A stretch of DNA of 64,000 bases from Bradyrhizobium diazoefficiens (GTDB taxonomy: Bacteria > Pseudomonadota > Alphaproteobacteria > Rhizobiales > Xanthobacteraceae). This document shows positions 44,095 to 52,686 of the stretch, piece after piece. The notes under the pieces are model-generated. The model was not told where the DNA came from and searched no databases. It saw only the letters and a list, made by a program, of their open reading frames with translations. Position 1 is the first letter of the stretch. Each line of letters begins with the position of its first letter. The position numbers and the translations under genes are program-made. The DNA lies in contig NZ_JAFCKW010000001.1 of the NCBI RefSeq assembly GCF_018129965.1, positions 124,001-188,000 of the forward strand. The letters are read 5' to 3'.

Positions 44095-44718
44095 TCACTC
44101 CCCCCAGGTCCTGGCCAGCGTTGCGAGCCAGCAGCCTTCGCAATAGCGCGCGTCCTTGTAGTCGATCCAGTTGTGGGCATAGACGTGGTCGAGCGGAATG
44201 CCGTAGCGCGCGCGCAGGACATTCACGAGGATCTTCCAGGCCGCGACCTGCGCCTCGGTGGGACCTGCCGTGACATCGGGATAATTGCCCGCGAACTCCA
44301 CGCCGATCGAGTTGTCGCGCACCACCTGGCGATAGGTCGGCCTGTTGTCGATATACTTGTTGTCGTTGCGGTTGGCGCCGTCGCCATGGGTCGGCACCAG
44401 AGTCTCGGCGACCGCCCAATAGACGGTGCCGTCGGTCTCGACCCACACCGTGACGCCGCGCCGCGTCGGGTTCTTAGACTGTTCCTGAGCGCCGCCGCGC
44501 GCGGAGCCCGAAGGTCCCTCGGTCTGGTGCACGATGATGTTGCGCCAGGGGTGGGCGTTCCCGACATCGCCCCACGGGGCGAGCCACACGATCTTCAATC
44601 CGGGAATATCGGGAGTGCCGGACGCGCGCGAGAGCTTTGCGAACTCGGCGTCCGTTGCGGCGGCGGAGGTGATCAGGACAAGGGCGGCGAGACAGGCTGC
44701 GAGCAGACGGAAGATCAT
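44095..44718 (-). CDS. N-acetylmuramoyl-L-alanine amidase (amidase_2 type), exported
   Basis: A 207-residue protein with a signal peptide (MIFRLLAACLAALVLITSA) and an amidase_2/peptidoglycan-recognition fold. WRNIIVHQTEG carries the first zinc histidine. Later motifs include NRNDNKYIDNRPTYRQVVRD, NSIGVEFAGNYPDV and YGIPLDHVYAHNWID with the second histidine. It would cut the bond between N-acetylmuramic acid and L-alanine in peptidoglycan, in the periplasm. The internal ATG at 44718 was preferred to that at 44733 because it starts a standard signal peptide. It ends 4 bp from the convergent frameshifted gene. Its location suggests no operon. Confidence 0.82.
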   Translation of the reverse strand: MIFRLLAACLAALVLITSAAATDAEFAKLSRASGTPDIPGLKIVWLAPWGDVGNAHPWRNIIVHQTEGPSGSARGGAQEQSKNPTRRGVTVWVETDGTVYWAVAETLVPTHGDGANRNDNKYIDNRPTYRQVVRDNSIGVEFAGNYPDVTAGPTEAQVAAWKILVNVLRARYGIPLDHVYAHNWIDYKDARYCEGCWLATLARTWGE

Positions 44719-44757
44719 CCTAAGGGGTCCCATAGCGGACCCGAATCCTAGCAGGCT

Positions 44758-45975
44758 TCAAGCGAATTTGCGCGCGGCTTCGTCGAGCCCTGTTGGCCCG
44801 GGCGAGAGCGGCGGGGCCGGATCGTAGACGGCAAAATCGTTCCTGCCATTCTTCTTGGCGGCGTAGAGAGCCTGGTCGGCCCGCGCGATGAGACGGTCCG
44901 GGAATTGGCCGACACTGCGATCCCATTCGGCGACACCGATCGAGATCGAAATCGGAATCTCCTTGCCGGCGCAGGTCGCGGCATCCTGACGGCAGACCTC
45001 GAGGACACGACGCGCGATCAGCGCGCCTTCGCGCAAGGAGGACGACGGCAGGACGACGCAGAACTCGTCGCCACCGGTGCGGGCAAGCATGTCGCCGGGC
45101 CGCAGCCGCGTCTGCGCCATCAGGGTGAAGTGCCGGAGGCAGGCATCGCCGGCGGCGTGGCCGTGGGTGTCGTTGATGACCTTGAAGCCGTCGAGGTCGA
45201 TCACCAGAAGCGAGAACGCCTCGCCGCTGCGCTCCGAGCGGGCGCATTCCTCGGTGAGGCGCTGCAACAGATGCCGCCGGTTGGCGACGCCGGTGAGATC
45301 GTCGAGCAATGCGAGATCGGCGACCTCGCTGCGCAGCCGGTCGATCGCCATCAGGATGCAGGCGAAATTCCAGGCCATCGACAGGAACACCAGCAACAGG
45401 ACCAGGAAGGCCTGCAGGCCGTTGAAATTGACCGCGGTGATGGCGCCGCCAAATCCGGCAAAGGCGGCACTGACGCGGATCGCATGAACGCCGAGGATGA
45501 GGAACGCCACGATTGTGGCGAGGCGCGCGCCGGGCTTTTCACCGCGTTCCTGCCGGGCAAGGAGAAGCGGCAGAACCATGAGGATCGGAAGCGATTGCCC
45601 AAGGGAATAGCTCAGCACGCGCGCAGGGATGTAATCGACCGCGAGCAGGAACCACGCGATGCTCGCGCTGCTCAGCACCGGAATCGCGATCGCGGCCGGC
45701 CACGAGACCGGCTTGCGAAAGAAGCGGGTCACACCCATGCAGGCGAGACAGGACGAAAAAATCATCAGGCCGCCGCTGGCAATGAGCGGAAAGCCGGAAT
45801 TCATCACCTCACGCAACATGGAGATGCCGGAGCCGCTCGCCGCCAGCACGGCCGACGCCGTCCAGTACCGTGCCGACTCGAACTTCGGATAGGAGCGCAT
45901 CACGTAGACCCAGATCAGGGCCAGCGACAGGAAGTTGATGACGATCACGATCCAGAGTGTCGGTAGGTTCAGCAT
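44758..45975 (-). CDS. Membrane-bound diguanylate cyclase (GGDEF)
   Basis: A 405-residue protein. Six or more hydrophobic segments fill residues 1-215, followed by a GGDEF domain (about 235-395). The domain has DDLTGVANRRHLLQRL, LVIDLDGFKVINDTHGHAAG and the intact active-site RTGGDEF. It should make cyclic di-GMP from two GTP. No EAL domain is present and no clear RxxD inhibitory site is seen. The start at 45975 (MLNLPTLWIVIVINF) fits the first membrane helix; an upstream extension to 46074 is non-conserved in look. It is transcribed alone. Confidence 0.9.
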   Translation of the reverse strand: MLNLPTLWIVIVINFLSLALIWVYVMRSYPKFESARYWTASAVLAASGSGISMLREVMNSGFPLIASGGLMIFSSCLACMGVTRFFRKPVSWPAAIAIPVLSSASIAWFLLAVDYIPARVLSYSLGQSLPILMVLPLLLARQERGEKPGARLATIVAFLILGVHAIRVSAAFAGFGGAITAVNFNGLQAFLVLLLVFLSMAWNFACILMAIDRLRSEVADLALLDDLTGVANRRHLLQRLTEECARSERSGEAFSLLVIDLDGFKVINDTHGHAAGDACLRHFTLMAQTRLRPGDMLARTGGDEFCVVLPSSSLREGALIARRVLEVCRQDAATCAGKEIPISISIGVAEWDRSVGQFPDRLIARADQALYAAKKNGRNDFAVYDPAPPLSPGPTGLDEAARKFA

Positions 45976-46379
45976 GGCGGCCGCGAGACACGAGTTGTCC
46001 CGCCCCCTCCGTTTGGCATCCGTTCGTCCATGACCCGTCCCCGTGTTCTTGCACGCAACATGCCCGCAGCGCACTTAATGGAATGTCACCACGATCCGCG
46101 AAACACGGCCCTTGGTTTTGGATTGATGAATCAGGCGAGCGGCGCCGGTATCGTTAAGCATCCGTAGCGGCGCCGCAGCCGCGGACGCGGACCATCGCTT
46201 GGCGAGCAAAAATCACCGGAAAATGCATTTGAGCTGTGGATAACGCGATGACACAGATGTGACAGCGCGGGGCAGAGACCTGCGAATCTGCTGAGCTTGT
46301 CGTCGAGGATGTTGCGAGGCTGGCCCTCCGCCGAGCATCCCTCGTGTCGCGTTTAACCATGAACCCCTAAGAGGATACT
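45976..46379. other. Gene-free intergenic region
   Basis: About 400 bp between the divergent diguanylate cyclase gene and the basic peptide gene. It must hold both promoters, but no hexamer pair stands out. No RNA gene or repeat was recognised. Confidence 0.4.
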
Positions 46380-46448
46380 ATGGCTAAGAAAGCGAAGAAG
46401 GCGACGAAGAAAAAGGCGAAGAAGGCCAAGAAGGCGAAGAAGAAGTAA
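46380..46448 (+). CDS. 22-residue Lys/Ala peptide, histone H1-like tail
   Basis: A frame of 22 codons starting MAKKAKKATKKKAKK and made of only Lys, Ala and one Thr after the Met, with AAGAGGA before the ATG. It is followed by a 13-bp hairpin that could terminate it. The composition is that of H1-like nucleoid peptides (as in the basic tails of alphaproteobacterial histone-like proteins). The AAG/AAA and GCG/GCC mixture suggests selection on the protein, not simple repeat slippage. A role in binding nucleic acid is inference. Confidence 0.55.
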   Translation: MAKKAKKATKKKAKKAKKAKKK

Positions 46449-46466
46449 CGCAGCTTCTTTTTCTTT

Positions 46467-46495
46467 GCCCGGGTGGAGCCTCGCTCCGCCCGGGC
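46467..46495 (+). terminator. Strong hairpin after the basic peptide gene
   Basis: A 13-bp stem with one G-T pair (GCCCGGGTGGAGC, loop CTC, GCTCCGCCCGGGC) lies 18 bp after the stop codon. No T-run follows on the plus strand. Confidence 0.5.
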
Positions 46496-46570
46496 GTCGG
46501 GACAGCACGGTGAGAGCGAGACGATGGCGGGCACGAGCCCGCTTTTTTATTGCGCCGCGCTCTGCGAAGC

Positions 46571-47182
46571 CTACCGCTCCGCGAACGCCAGCCTGGCACC
46601 GAGCATGGCAAAGCCGGCGGCAAAACTGCGGCGCAGCCAGGGCATCACGCGGGGGCGCGAGATGACCCGCTCGCGCACCGACGCCGCGCAGAGGCCGTAA
46701 ACCACGAACACCGCAAAGGTCATCGCCATGAAGGCACAGCTCAACACCAGCATCCGCGCCAGCACATGCGCCTCGTCCACCGCGATGAACTGCGGCAGGA
46801 AGGCGAGAAAGAAGATCGATAGCTTTGGATTGAGGATGTTGATCAGGAAGCCGGTGGCGATGACGCGGCTGCTCGACCGCTCCTTGATCTCGCCCTCCAC
46901 GGAAAGCGCGCCGGTCTCGCGCAGCGCCTGCCAGGACATGTAGAGCAGATAGAGCACGCCGCCCCATTTCAACGCGGCGAACGCCACCGCGCTGGTGTGC
47001 AGCACGGCGGCGAGGCCCAGCATCGCCGCCATCATGTGCGGCACGATCCCGAGGGTGCAGCCGAAGGCCGCCGCGACGCTGGCGCGCGAGCCGCGGGTCA
47101 GGGCCGCGGCCAGCGTATAGAGCACGCCCGTGCCGGGCGAGGCGATGACGATGAGCGAGGTGAGCAGGAAGGACAGGGTCAT
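46571..47182 (-). CDS. LysE/RhtB-family exporter
   Basis: A 203-residue membrane protein with about six hydrophobic segments and the family motif IVIASPGTGVLYTLAAALTR at residues 11-30. It also has GFLINILNPKLSIFFLAFLP near residue 110. RhtB/LysE proteins export amino acids and their analogues across the inner membrane; the substrate cannot be predicted. It is divergent from the SDR gene. A second LysE-family gene lies at 62463; the two are not close copies. Confidence 0.88.
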   Translation of the reverse strand: MTLSFLLTSLIVIASPGTGVLYTLAAALTRGSRASVAAAFGCTLGIVPHMMAAMLGLAAVLHTSAVAFAALKWGGVLYLLYMSWQALRETGALSVEGEIKERSSSRVIATGFLINILNPKLSIFFLAFLPQFIAVDEAHVLARMLVLSCAFMAMTFAVFVVYGLCAASVRERVISRPRVMPWLRRSFAAGFAMLGARLAFAER

Positions 47183-47285
47183 GAACAGATCCTATCACCG
47201 CGTCGAACGGTAAGAAAGCCGGCTACGAAAGCGCCAGGACAACGTGTACATCGTAGTCCCTATCGAGAACGCGACGGGAGGCATC

Positions 47286-48116
47286 ATGACTGGGATTCGC
47301 GGGGCAGCCGCCATAACCGGAGCGGCCAGCGGCATCGGCCGCGCGCTGGCCATCGAGCTTGCGAGCCGCGGCTGCGACCTTGCACTTGCCGATCGCGACG
47401 AGGCCGGGCTGAAGGCGCTCGTGGCCGAGATCGGAGGCGCGCGCAAGATCAGCGTGCACCGCGTCGATGTCGGGCAAGCCGGCGACATCGCGCAGTTCGC
47501 GGCCGATGCGGTCGCGGCGCATCCTGCGCTTTGCATCGTCATCAACAATGCCGGCGTGGCGCTGATGGGGTCGTTCGAGGAGATCGACCAGGCGCAGATG
47601 GACTGGCTGTTCGACATCAATTTCTGGGGCGTGGTGCACGGCACGCGCGCCTTCCTGCCGCATCTGAAGACGAAGCCGGAGGCCCACATCGTCAACCTCT
47701 CCTCGATCTTCGGCATCATCGCGCCGCCGGGACAGTCGGCCTATGCGGCGGCCAAGTTCGCCGTGCGCGGTTTTTCCGAGAGCGTGCGCCATGAGCTTGC
47801 GGTCGCAGGCAGCCCGGTCAGGCTCTCGGTCGTCCATCCCGGCGGCGTCGCCACCGCCATCGCGCGCAACTCGCGCACCGGGGTCGGCGTCACCGACAAT
47901 GCCCGCCGCGCGCAATCGATCGAGCGGTTCGAGGCGGCGGCGCGGACAACGCCCAAGGACGCCGCGCTGCGCATCATCAGGGGCATCGAGAAAAACGAGC
48001 CGCGCATCCTGATCGGCAACGATGCCCGCTTCATGGACCTGCTGCAGCGGTTTCGTCCGGGCACGTATTGGGCGCCGTTGCAGCGCAAGCTGGAGAAGAT
48101 GGCGAGGGGGACGTGA
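47286..48116 (+). CDS. Short-chain dehydrogenase/reductase
   Basis: A 276-residue SDR from the ATG at 47286, which has GGGAGG upstream. TGAASGIGRALA binds the dinucleotide near residue 11; NNAGVALMG is near 88. The catalytic Ser (VNLSSIFGIIAPPGQ) and the Tyr/Lys pair in YAAAKFAVRGFSE are all present. These enzymes use NAD(P)H on alcohols, ketones or related groups; the substrate is not known. The C-terminal region (ERFEAAARTTPKDAALRIIRG) is like that of SDRs near hydrolases in this genus. It is followed by a short palindrome at 48121. Confidence 0.9.
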   Translation: MTGIRGAAAITGAASGIGRALAIELASRGCDLALADRDEAGLKALVAEIGGARKISVHRVDVGQAGDIAQFAADAVAAHPALCIVINNAGVALMGSFEEIDQAQMDWLFDINFWGVVHGTRAFLPHLKTKPEAHIVNLSSIFGIIAPPGQSAYAAAKFAVRGFSESVRHELAVAGSPVRLSVVHPGGVATAIARNSRTGVGVTDNARRAQSIERFEAAARTTPKDAALRIIRGIEKNEPRILIGNDARFMDLLQRFRPGTYWAPLQRKLEKMARGT

Positions 48117-48120
48117 ACTC

Positions 48121-48155
48121 GTAGGATGGGTAGAGCGCAGCGAAACCCATCCTAC
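48121..48155. repeat. Palindromic repeat with 11-bp arms
   Basis: GTAGGATGGGT (48121-48131) and ACCCATCCTAC (48145-48155) are perfect complements around a 13-nt loop. It lies between convergent genes and resembles a dispersed repeat of this genus. It could also end transcription. Confidence 0.65.
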
Positions 48156-48171
48156 AAGCGATGCAGCGCCC

Positions 48172-48978
48172 TCACTGCCCCGCCAGCCGGTCCGCGAAAT
48201 ACCCGATCGTCTTGCGGTAGATCACCGCGCGGTTCCACTCCCGCATCGCCTCGAAATTGGCGGTGCCTTCGCCATAGGGCTGGCCCATCTTGAAGCCGTT
48301 GCTGTGGAGCAGGTTCGCGGTCGAGGCGAGCACGTCGGGGACGCTGTGGCGGAGATCGACATGGCCGTCGCCGTCGAAATCGACGCCGTACTTGATGTAG
48401 GACGACGGCAGGAACTGGGTCTGGCCGATCTCGCCGGCGAAGGCGCCGATCAGGTCGCGCAGCGGCAGGTCGCCGCGCTGCAGGATCTTGAGAGCCGCGA
48501 TCAGTTCGCCCTGGAACAGCTCGGTGCGGCGGCAATCATGCGCCAGTGTCGCCAGCGTGCGGATCACCGGCATCTTGCCGATGTCGCCCTTGCCGAAATC
48601 GCTCTCCAGCCCCCAGATCGCCACCAGGATGTAGCGCGGCACGCCGAACTGCTGCTCGATGCGCGAGAGCAGCGCGGCGTGACGCTGCAAGAGCGCCTTG
48701 CCGCCATTGATGCGGCCGGGACCGACGCGGGTCGAAACATACTGCTCGAAGCTCTTGTTGAAGGTGTAGCGCTGGCGCCGGTCAAAGGCGAGCACGGCGC
48801 CATCAGGGGTCACGCCGCTGAGCGCAGTGTTCGTCGTGCTCGCGGAGACGCCGGCCGCCTGCGCTTCGGTGGCCATGCTGGCCACGAAGCTGTTGAAGTC
48901 GCCGCCGCAGCGCGCGGCCTCGGCCTGGCCGCCGGCCACGCAGACGATGACGGCGGCGGCGAGAAGCGGTCTCAGCAT
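48172..48978 (-). CDS. Lytic murein transglycosylase (MltB/SLT_3 type)
   Basis: A 268-residue exported enzyme from the ATG at 48978, with signal peptide LRPLLAAAVIVCVAGGQAEA. The transglycosylase domain includes FGVPRYILVAIWGLESDFG with the catalytic Glu, and AGEIGQTQFLPSSYIKYGVD, the MltB family core. It cleaves peptidoglycan glycan strands to 1,6-anhydro products. There is no C-terminal peptidoglycan-binding domain, so this is the short form. An upstream extension to 49128 is open but would add no signal. It is convergent with the SDR gene. Confidence 0.9.
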   Translation of the reverse strand: MLRPLLAAAVIVCVAGGQAEAARCGGDFNSFVASMATEAQAAGVSASTTNTALSGVTPDGAVLAFDRRQRYTFNKSFEQYVSTRVGPGRINGGKALLQRHAALLSRIEQQFGVPRYILVAIWGLESDFGKGDIGKMPVIRTLATLAHDCRRTELFQGELIAALKILQRGDLPLRDLIGAFAGEIGQTQFLPSSYIKYGVDFDGDGHVDLRHSVPDVLASTANLLHSNGFKMGQPYGEGTANFEAMREWNRAVIYRKTIGYFADRLAGQ

Positions 48979-49259
48979 GCGGGACAATCCTTTGAACAAT
49001 GTGCGTGTGACGCGATGCGCGATCATGCCCGGGAACGGGAGTCGCGTCAAAGCGACGGGGAACCCCTTCTGGCGCGGATGACGGCTTTCTGCTGCGCCAA
49101 CAGAAAACCGAAAAACAACCCCATGCACAGTAGGAGCGCGACGCCATCTCCTGCTGTTTTACCGAATTGGCTTGACCCGTCGGGCAATACAGGCGTAAGG
49201 TGCGACAATCGAAGATTTCAAACGTGGCGCCGCCGCGCGCGGCTATCCAGGCCAGAGCC

Positions 49260-49583
49260 ATGGCGCCCCTTCCCCTGCTCCGCATTCCCCTGTTTCGCCT
49301 GCTCGCCATCAACCTTGCGATCGGTGCCGGCACGGCCGTGTTGCTCGTCGGCGGGTTGCTCTGGCTGGACCCCGGACATCTGCGCGAATTGATCTTCGCC
49401 GACCGCGAACCCGGCATCGCGCTTCTCGTCCTGCTCGGCTCCTTCGTCGTCACCTTCGGTTCCGCCGCGATGGGCAGCGCGATCATGCTGCAGGGACGCA
49501 AGGACGATGACGGCCAGCGCGGCGGCGGCCACGGATCGCGGCTCGCCGTGCAGGAACTGGCGCGGCGCAGGCACACGCATTGA
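49260..49583 (+). CDS. Small two-helix membrane protein, conserved hypothetical
   Basis: A 107-residue protein from the ATG at 49260 (MAPLPLLRIPLFRLLAIN). Two transmembrane helices (about residues 15-37 and 52-78) are followed by a hydrophilic tail with GQRGGGHGSRLAVQELARRR. I do not recognise a function. A GTG at 49200 would add 20 residues. TTGACC 90 bp upstream of the chosen start could be a -35 element but its -10 partner is poor. Confidence 0.6.
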   Translation: MAPLPLLRIPLFRLLAINLAIGAGTAVLLVGGLLWLDPGHLRELIFADREPGIALLVLLGSFVVTFGSAAMGSAIMLQGRKDDDGQRGGGHGSRLAVQELARRRHTH

Positions 49584-50139
49584 GACATGAATTGCGAGCG
49601 CACTCCTTTCGCGTGCGTTGATTGAGACCTCGTGCAAGCGCGCCGGGAAAGGATGCCGCTTTACGCGTTCCCGCGCATCACACACTTGATATCGCTGCGC
49701 TGCGACAGACGAGATGCAGAACAAGTGCTTCGATCATCGCACCATCTGCTTTGAAAATTCGTTGAGTGGGTTTTCGCGATCACCGCATATCTGATGCGCA
49801 CGCTGCGATATCAACGCCATCATGATTTGCCTTGCCATGTTCTGATGATGGGACTAGCCTTCTATTATAGGTTGTTGCCTCGCCAGCCCCGGGCGACGCC
49901 GAAGCCAAAAATAAACGGCGGGCTTTGCGGCCCGCCGTTTATCGAGGTCGGGCCATCCCCACGGCACACATCGGATTTGACGAAGCGCTGGACGCGTCCA
50001 TCCGCAGCCCGAACCTCTCGTCAGCAGTCCTCCTGAACCGATCGCGCAGCCGGTTCCGCCGTCCCGGAGGGCCATTGCGACCACCTGAAACCCGCCAAAG
50101 TCAATTGACTATCGCGCCCTGATCGACGACAAGCCCGCC
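49584..50139. other. Gene-free intergenic region with one hairpin
   Basis: About 555 bp without convincing coding sequence. It contains the hairpin at 49911-49942 described separately. The rest is of mixed GC and shows no RNA gene or repeat I can name. Confidence 0.5.
49911..49942. terminator. Perfect 13-bp hairpin, terminator-like
   Basis: ATAAACGGCGGGC, loop TTTGCG, GCCCGCCGTTTAT is a perfect 13-bp stem with A/T-rich base, so it can work in both directions. It is of the same type as the rpoD terminator at 53759. Confidence 0.6.
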
Positions 50140-50376
50140 ATGGCCAAAAAACCCGGAACAAATCCCAAAGGCGAATTCGCCTTCTTCAACGTCTTCTATG
50201 AAGACGGCTCCCAGCGCTCCAACCGGCGCGTGCCCTCGGAGTTGCTCGGCGGCCTCGACGGCGACGAGCCCGCCCGCGCCTTCATCATGGAGCAGGACCG
50301 CGAGATCGCCGAAAAGAGCGGCAAGCCGCCGCTGGAGATCAAGGACCTTGAGCGGGTCGGCGCGAAGAAGAAGTAG
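50140..50376 (+). CDS. Conserved small hypothetical protein
   Basis: A 78-residue hydrophilic protein beginning MAKKPGTNPKGEFAFFNVFY and ending with a Lys-rich AKKK. No membrane segment, cysteine or known motif is seen. GC and codon use match the core genome. It is the last core-like gene before the AT-richer islet at 50.4-53.3 kb. The function is unknown. Confidence 0.6.
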   Translation: MAKKPGTNPKGEFAFFNVFYEDGSQRSNRRVPSELLGGLDGDEPARAFIMEQDREIAEKSGKPPLEIKDLERVGAKKK

Positions 50377-50463
50377 GCGCTGAAACGAAGCGTTTCTTTG
50401 GGCCGCTCCATTTGCTTCGCACGACATTTCCACCTGACAATATTGAGTGAAGGACCATGACAT

Positions 50464-51633
50464 TCACTTCTCAGAGGAAATTTTCGTAATAGCCGCGATA
50501 ATATCTTCTTCCTTCTGCGCAGCTTCTTCAACCGTCAAACCTTCGGCTCCGCCCGTCGACGCCGCATCATCCACCTCCCCAGAATAACGCTTTTTTTCTT
50601 TCTCCCAAGTCCTACACAGATGCTCCAGTGCTTCGATATAATTGTCGGGGAAGTTCCCGTATAAATTTTCATCTTCGCGATAGATGAAGGGTACAAACAT
50701 TTCAGCCGAGTGCTTATCGTAGAACTCTAAGCAAAAATCTGACACGTCCCCCAACTGGGTATATCCCAGCAACTTGTCTTCTGGTGTTGCAGGTTCCGTA
50801 GGCGCTGGGGACTTAGTGTCTATCCAAAATATTGGATACGGCTTTCCATCGAGAACTCCCTTGAGCACTTCCTTGCCTCCGTAGAGAATTCTAGGAATCT
50901 TTGCTCTGCTTGTTGGAGGAAGAAGAAGGTTGGCAAGAAAATAGGCGATATCTACAGAGATCACGAATCGTCGCGCAGAAGAATGAGCAGCCAATCGGAA
51001 ACCGATATCAATTGAGGGACCAATGAAATCCATCAGTAGCGAGATTTGCGAAGTAGAATCTTGATACCACCTCTCTAAAAGCGAAAATTGAAGCAACCGA
51101 GGATCGTCCTCATAAGGAGAGTTCTGGGCGCCGGGATTAAGTTCAAAGACCAACTCAGAGTTGGTGACGGGAAATCCAGCCGTCCAGGCGGTCGCTTTTG
51201 CATCAAGCCCGTCTTTTTCAAGGATAGGGCGCACTGCTTTTAGCGCCTCTAACCACGCTAAAATGCAGCCGAGAATTTCTCGTCTGTCGTCCAAAACCTT
51301 CACAAAGATGAGTTCGTCGCCATTTGCCTTCCAGAAAGTCGGATCATCTGCGACATCAATGCGCAATTCCGATAAGGCAGAGCCTCGAAAAATTTTCCAT
51401 TCTCGAATGAACGCTTCCCGAAAAGAACCAAAAAAGTTTGCTATTGGAGACAGCCAAGGTGGTGCGACACCACCGTCGGCCCATAGCCTTCCCGGCTCTT
51501 TTATTGGGAAGTTTGGCCGCTGTTTTGACGCAGTCGAACCAACCAAATCGACGCTCAGGAAAAGGCGAAATCTAGGCCGCAGGAATATTGGCAGCGCTTC
51601 GAGCCGCCTTCGGTTTTCTCTCGCCGTCGCCAT
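50464..51633 (-). CDS. Class III nucleotide cyclase-like protein
   Basis: A 389-residue protein from the ATG at 51633 (MATARENRRRLEALPIFL). FRLFLSVDLVGSTASKQ near residue 22 matches the first metal-aspartate strand of class III adenylate/guanylate cyclases, and WKANGDELIFVKVL near 100 the second. FIGPSIDIGFRLAAHSS near 205 matches the later nucleotide-binding part. The gene overlaps the upstream ImmA/IrrE gene by 62 bp. In Pycsar defence, cyclases of this fold make cCMP or cUMP; the base made here cannot be told. The DNA is clearly richer in A+T than its neighbours. The C-terminal 90 residues are unlike usual cyclases. Confidence 0.62.
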   Translation of the reverse strand: MATARENRRRLEALPIFLRPRFRLFLSVDLVGSTASKQRPNFPIKEPGRLWADGGVAPPWLSPIANFFGSFREAFIREWKIFRGSALSELRIDVADDPTFWKANGDELIFVKVLDDRREILGCILAWLEALKAVRPILEKDGLDAKATAWTAGFPVTNSELVFELNPGAQNSPYEDDPRLLQFSLLERWYQDSTSQISLLMDFIGPSIDIGFRLAAHSSARRFVISVDIAYFLANLLLPPTSRAKIPRILYGGKEVLKGVLDGKPYPIFWIDTKSPAPTEPATPEDKLLGYTQLGDVSDFCLEFYDKHSAEMFVPFIYREDENLYGNFPDNYIEALEHLCRTWEKEKKRYSGEVDDAASTGGAEGLTVEEAAQKEEDIIAAITKISSEK

Positions 51634-52141
51634 GAAGCCCCAGCATTTTTGCGCGCATTCGTGCAGCAACCTCAGATACTCTAAATGTGCTGGCGACGGC
51701 GCTTAAATTTCCCTCAAACCGAGTATATGCCTCTCGAAAAAGAATCTCGGGCATCAAGAACGCATAAGCAAACAGGTTGGCTTCTGCTTCAATTGCGCTA
51801 TCGCCATATCTATCGATTTGCAATTCAGCCTCAGCGCGAGGATCGACATTGGGCAGATAATGAAGAATGTAGTGGCCGAGCTCATGAGCGATTGTAAATT
51901 GGTCTCGCTCGTGAGTGGTGTGACTGGGTACAAATATCTCGAAATTTCGCAAGCCGTGAACCGTCAAGGAACCAGTCTTCGCGGCATTGTCCCAAAAATC
52001 ATTCAGATGAATACGCCCACCAAGATCTTGCACCACGCGCTCAATGTCATAATCGACGCTGTATGAGAACGCTGCCGCTGCCTTTTCCGCAATCGATAAT
52101 ATCTTCTCGCGAGGCAGCTTTGTGGGCTTTGGCTTTGCCAT
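51572..52141 (-). CDS. ImmA/IrrE-family metallopeptidase
   Basis: A 189-residue protein from the ATG at 52141 (MAKPKPTKLPREKILSIA). The zinc-binding HELGHYILHYLP near residue 86 and downstream EAEANLFAYAFLMPEILF are the family signature. ImmA cleaves phage-type repressors and IrrE/PprI a DNA-damage regulator. Here the coupled gene encodes a cyclase-like protein, so the peptidase might be its switch or its effector. There is no XRE helix-turn-helix at its own N-terminus. It is divergent from the XRE-ImmA pair on the right with a 212-bp gap. Confidence 0.88.
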   Translation of the reverse strand: MAKPKPTKLPREKILSIAEKAAAAFSYSVDYDIERVVQDLGGRIHLNDFWDNAAKTGSLTVHGLRNFEIFVPSHTTHERDQFTIAHELGHYILHYLPNVDPRAEAELQIDRYGDSAIEAEANLFAYAFLMPEILFREAYTRFEGNLSAVASTFRVSEVAARMRAKMLGLHGDGERKPKAARSAANIPAA

Positions 52142-52353
52142 TTGACCGGATCCTCTGCGGACGGGCATATTTGGCACTCCAAAGCATTATTTTCAATACT
52201 ATGGAGGAGAAAAACGCTCTTAAATACACGTTAAAGCTGTGGAAAGAATGGGCGTAGCGAGCTTGAGTATCAGCCAATGGTAGCAATGGCACGTCTCATC
52301 ATACAATATCTGGGGGAGGGTGATTCACGCTCCCACAGAGGATTTGCGCTCGG

Positions 52354-52686
52354 ATGCCGCTTACTCGTTTTGGAAAGGCCTGTCGGCAATACCGCAGGGC
52401 GAGGAACATCGTCATGGCGGACCAGTCGGCAGCGATCGGCTTCTCGTCGTCGCTGATATCTGCAGTTGAGCGCGGTGCCAGAGTCCTCCCGGTGGACTAT
52501 TTGTCGAGGCTGGCTGAATGGCTCGAACTGTCAGGGGAAGATGTTGCCGAGCTTCGGCTACTCGTTACCCTTGGGCCAATAACCAAGGTGGGCCGCGAAA
52601 AATTACCTGAGGAGACTTTGGCGAGTATTTTGGACCGACACGAGGTTGATCGGTTTAACCCTGAGACCGTCTATGAGAACCGATAA
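52354..52686 (+). CDS. XRE-family helix-turn-helix regulator
   Basis: A 110-residue DNA-binding protein. The helix-turn-helix is near residues 8-60 (FGKACRQYRRARNIVMADQS, then GFSSSLISAVERGARVLP). The remaining 45 residues have no motif. Its last 14 bp overlap the start of the following ImmA/IrrE gene, which is the usual regulator-peptidase pair in which the peptidase cuts the repressor. It may control the divergent peptidase-cyclase pair as well. Confidence 0.82.
   Translation: MPLTRFGKACRQYRRARNIVMADQSAAIGFSSSLISAVERGARVLPVDYLSRLAEWLELSGEDVAELRLLVTLGPITKVGREKLPEETLASILDRHEVDRFNPETVYENR

Noticed and set aside
52200..52256. 18-codon Lys-rich frame in the divergent region of the islet
   Set aside because: It has a GGAGG-like stretch only within its own start and there is no conservation evidence; chance is likely in this AT-rich stretch.
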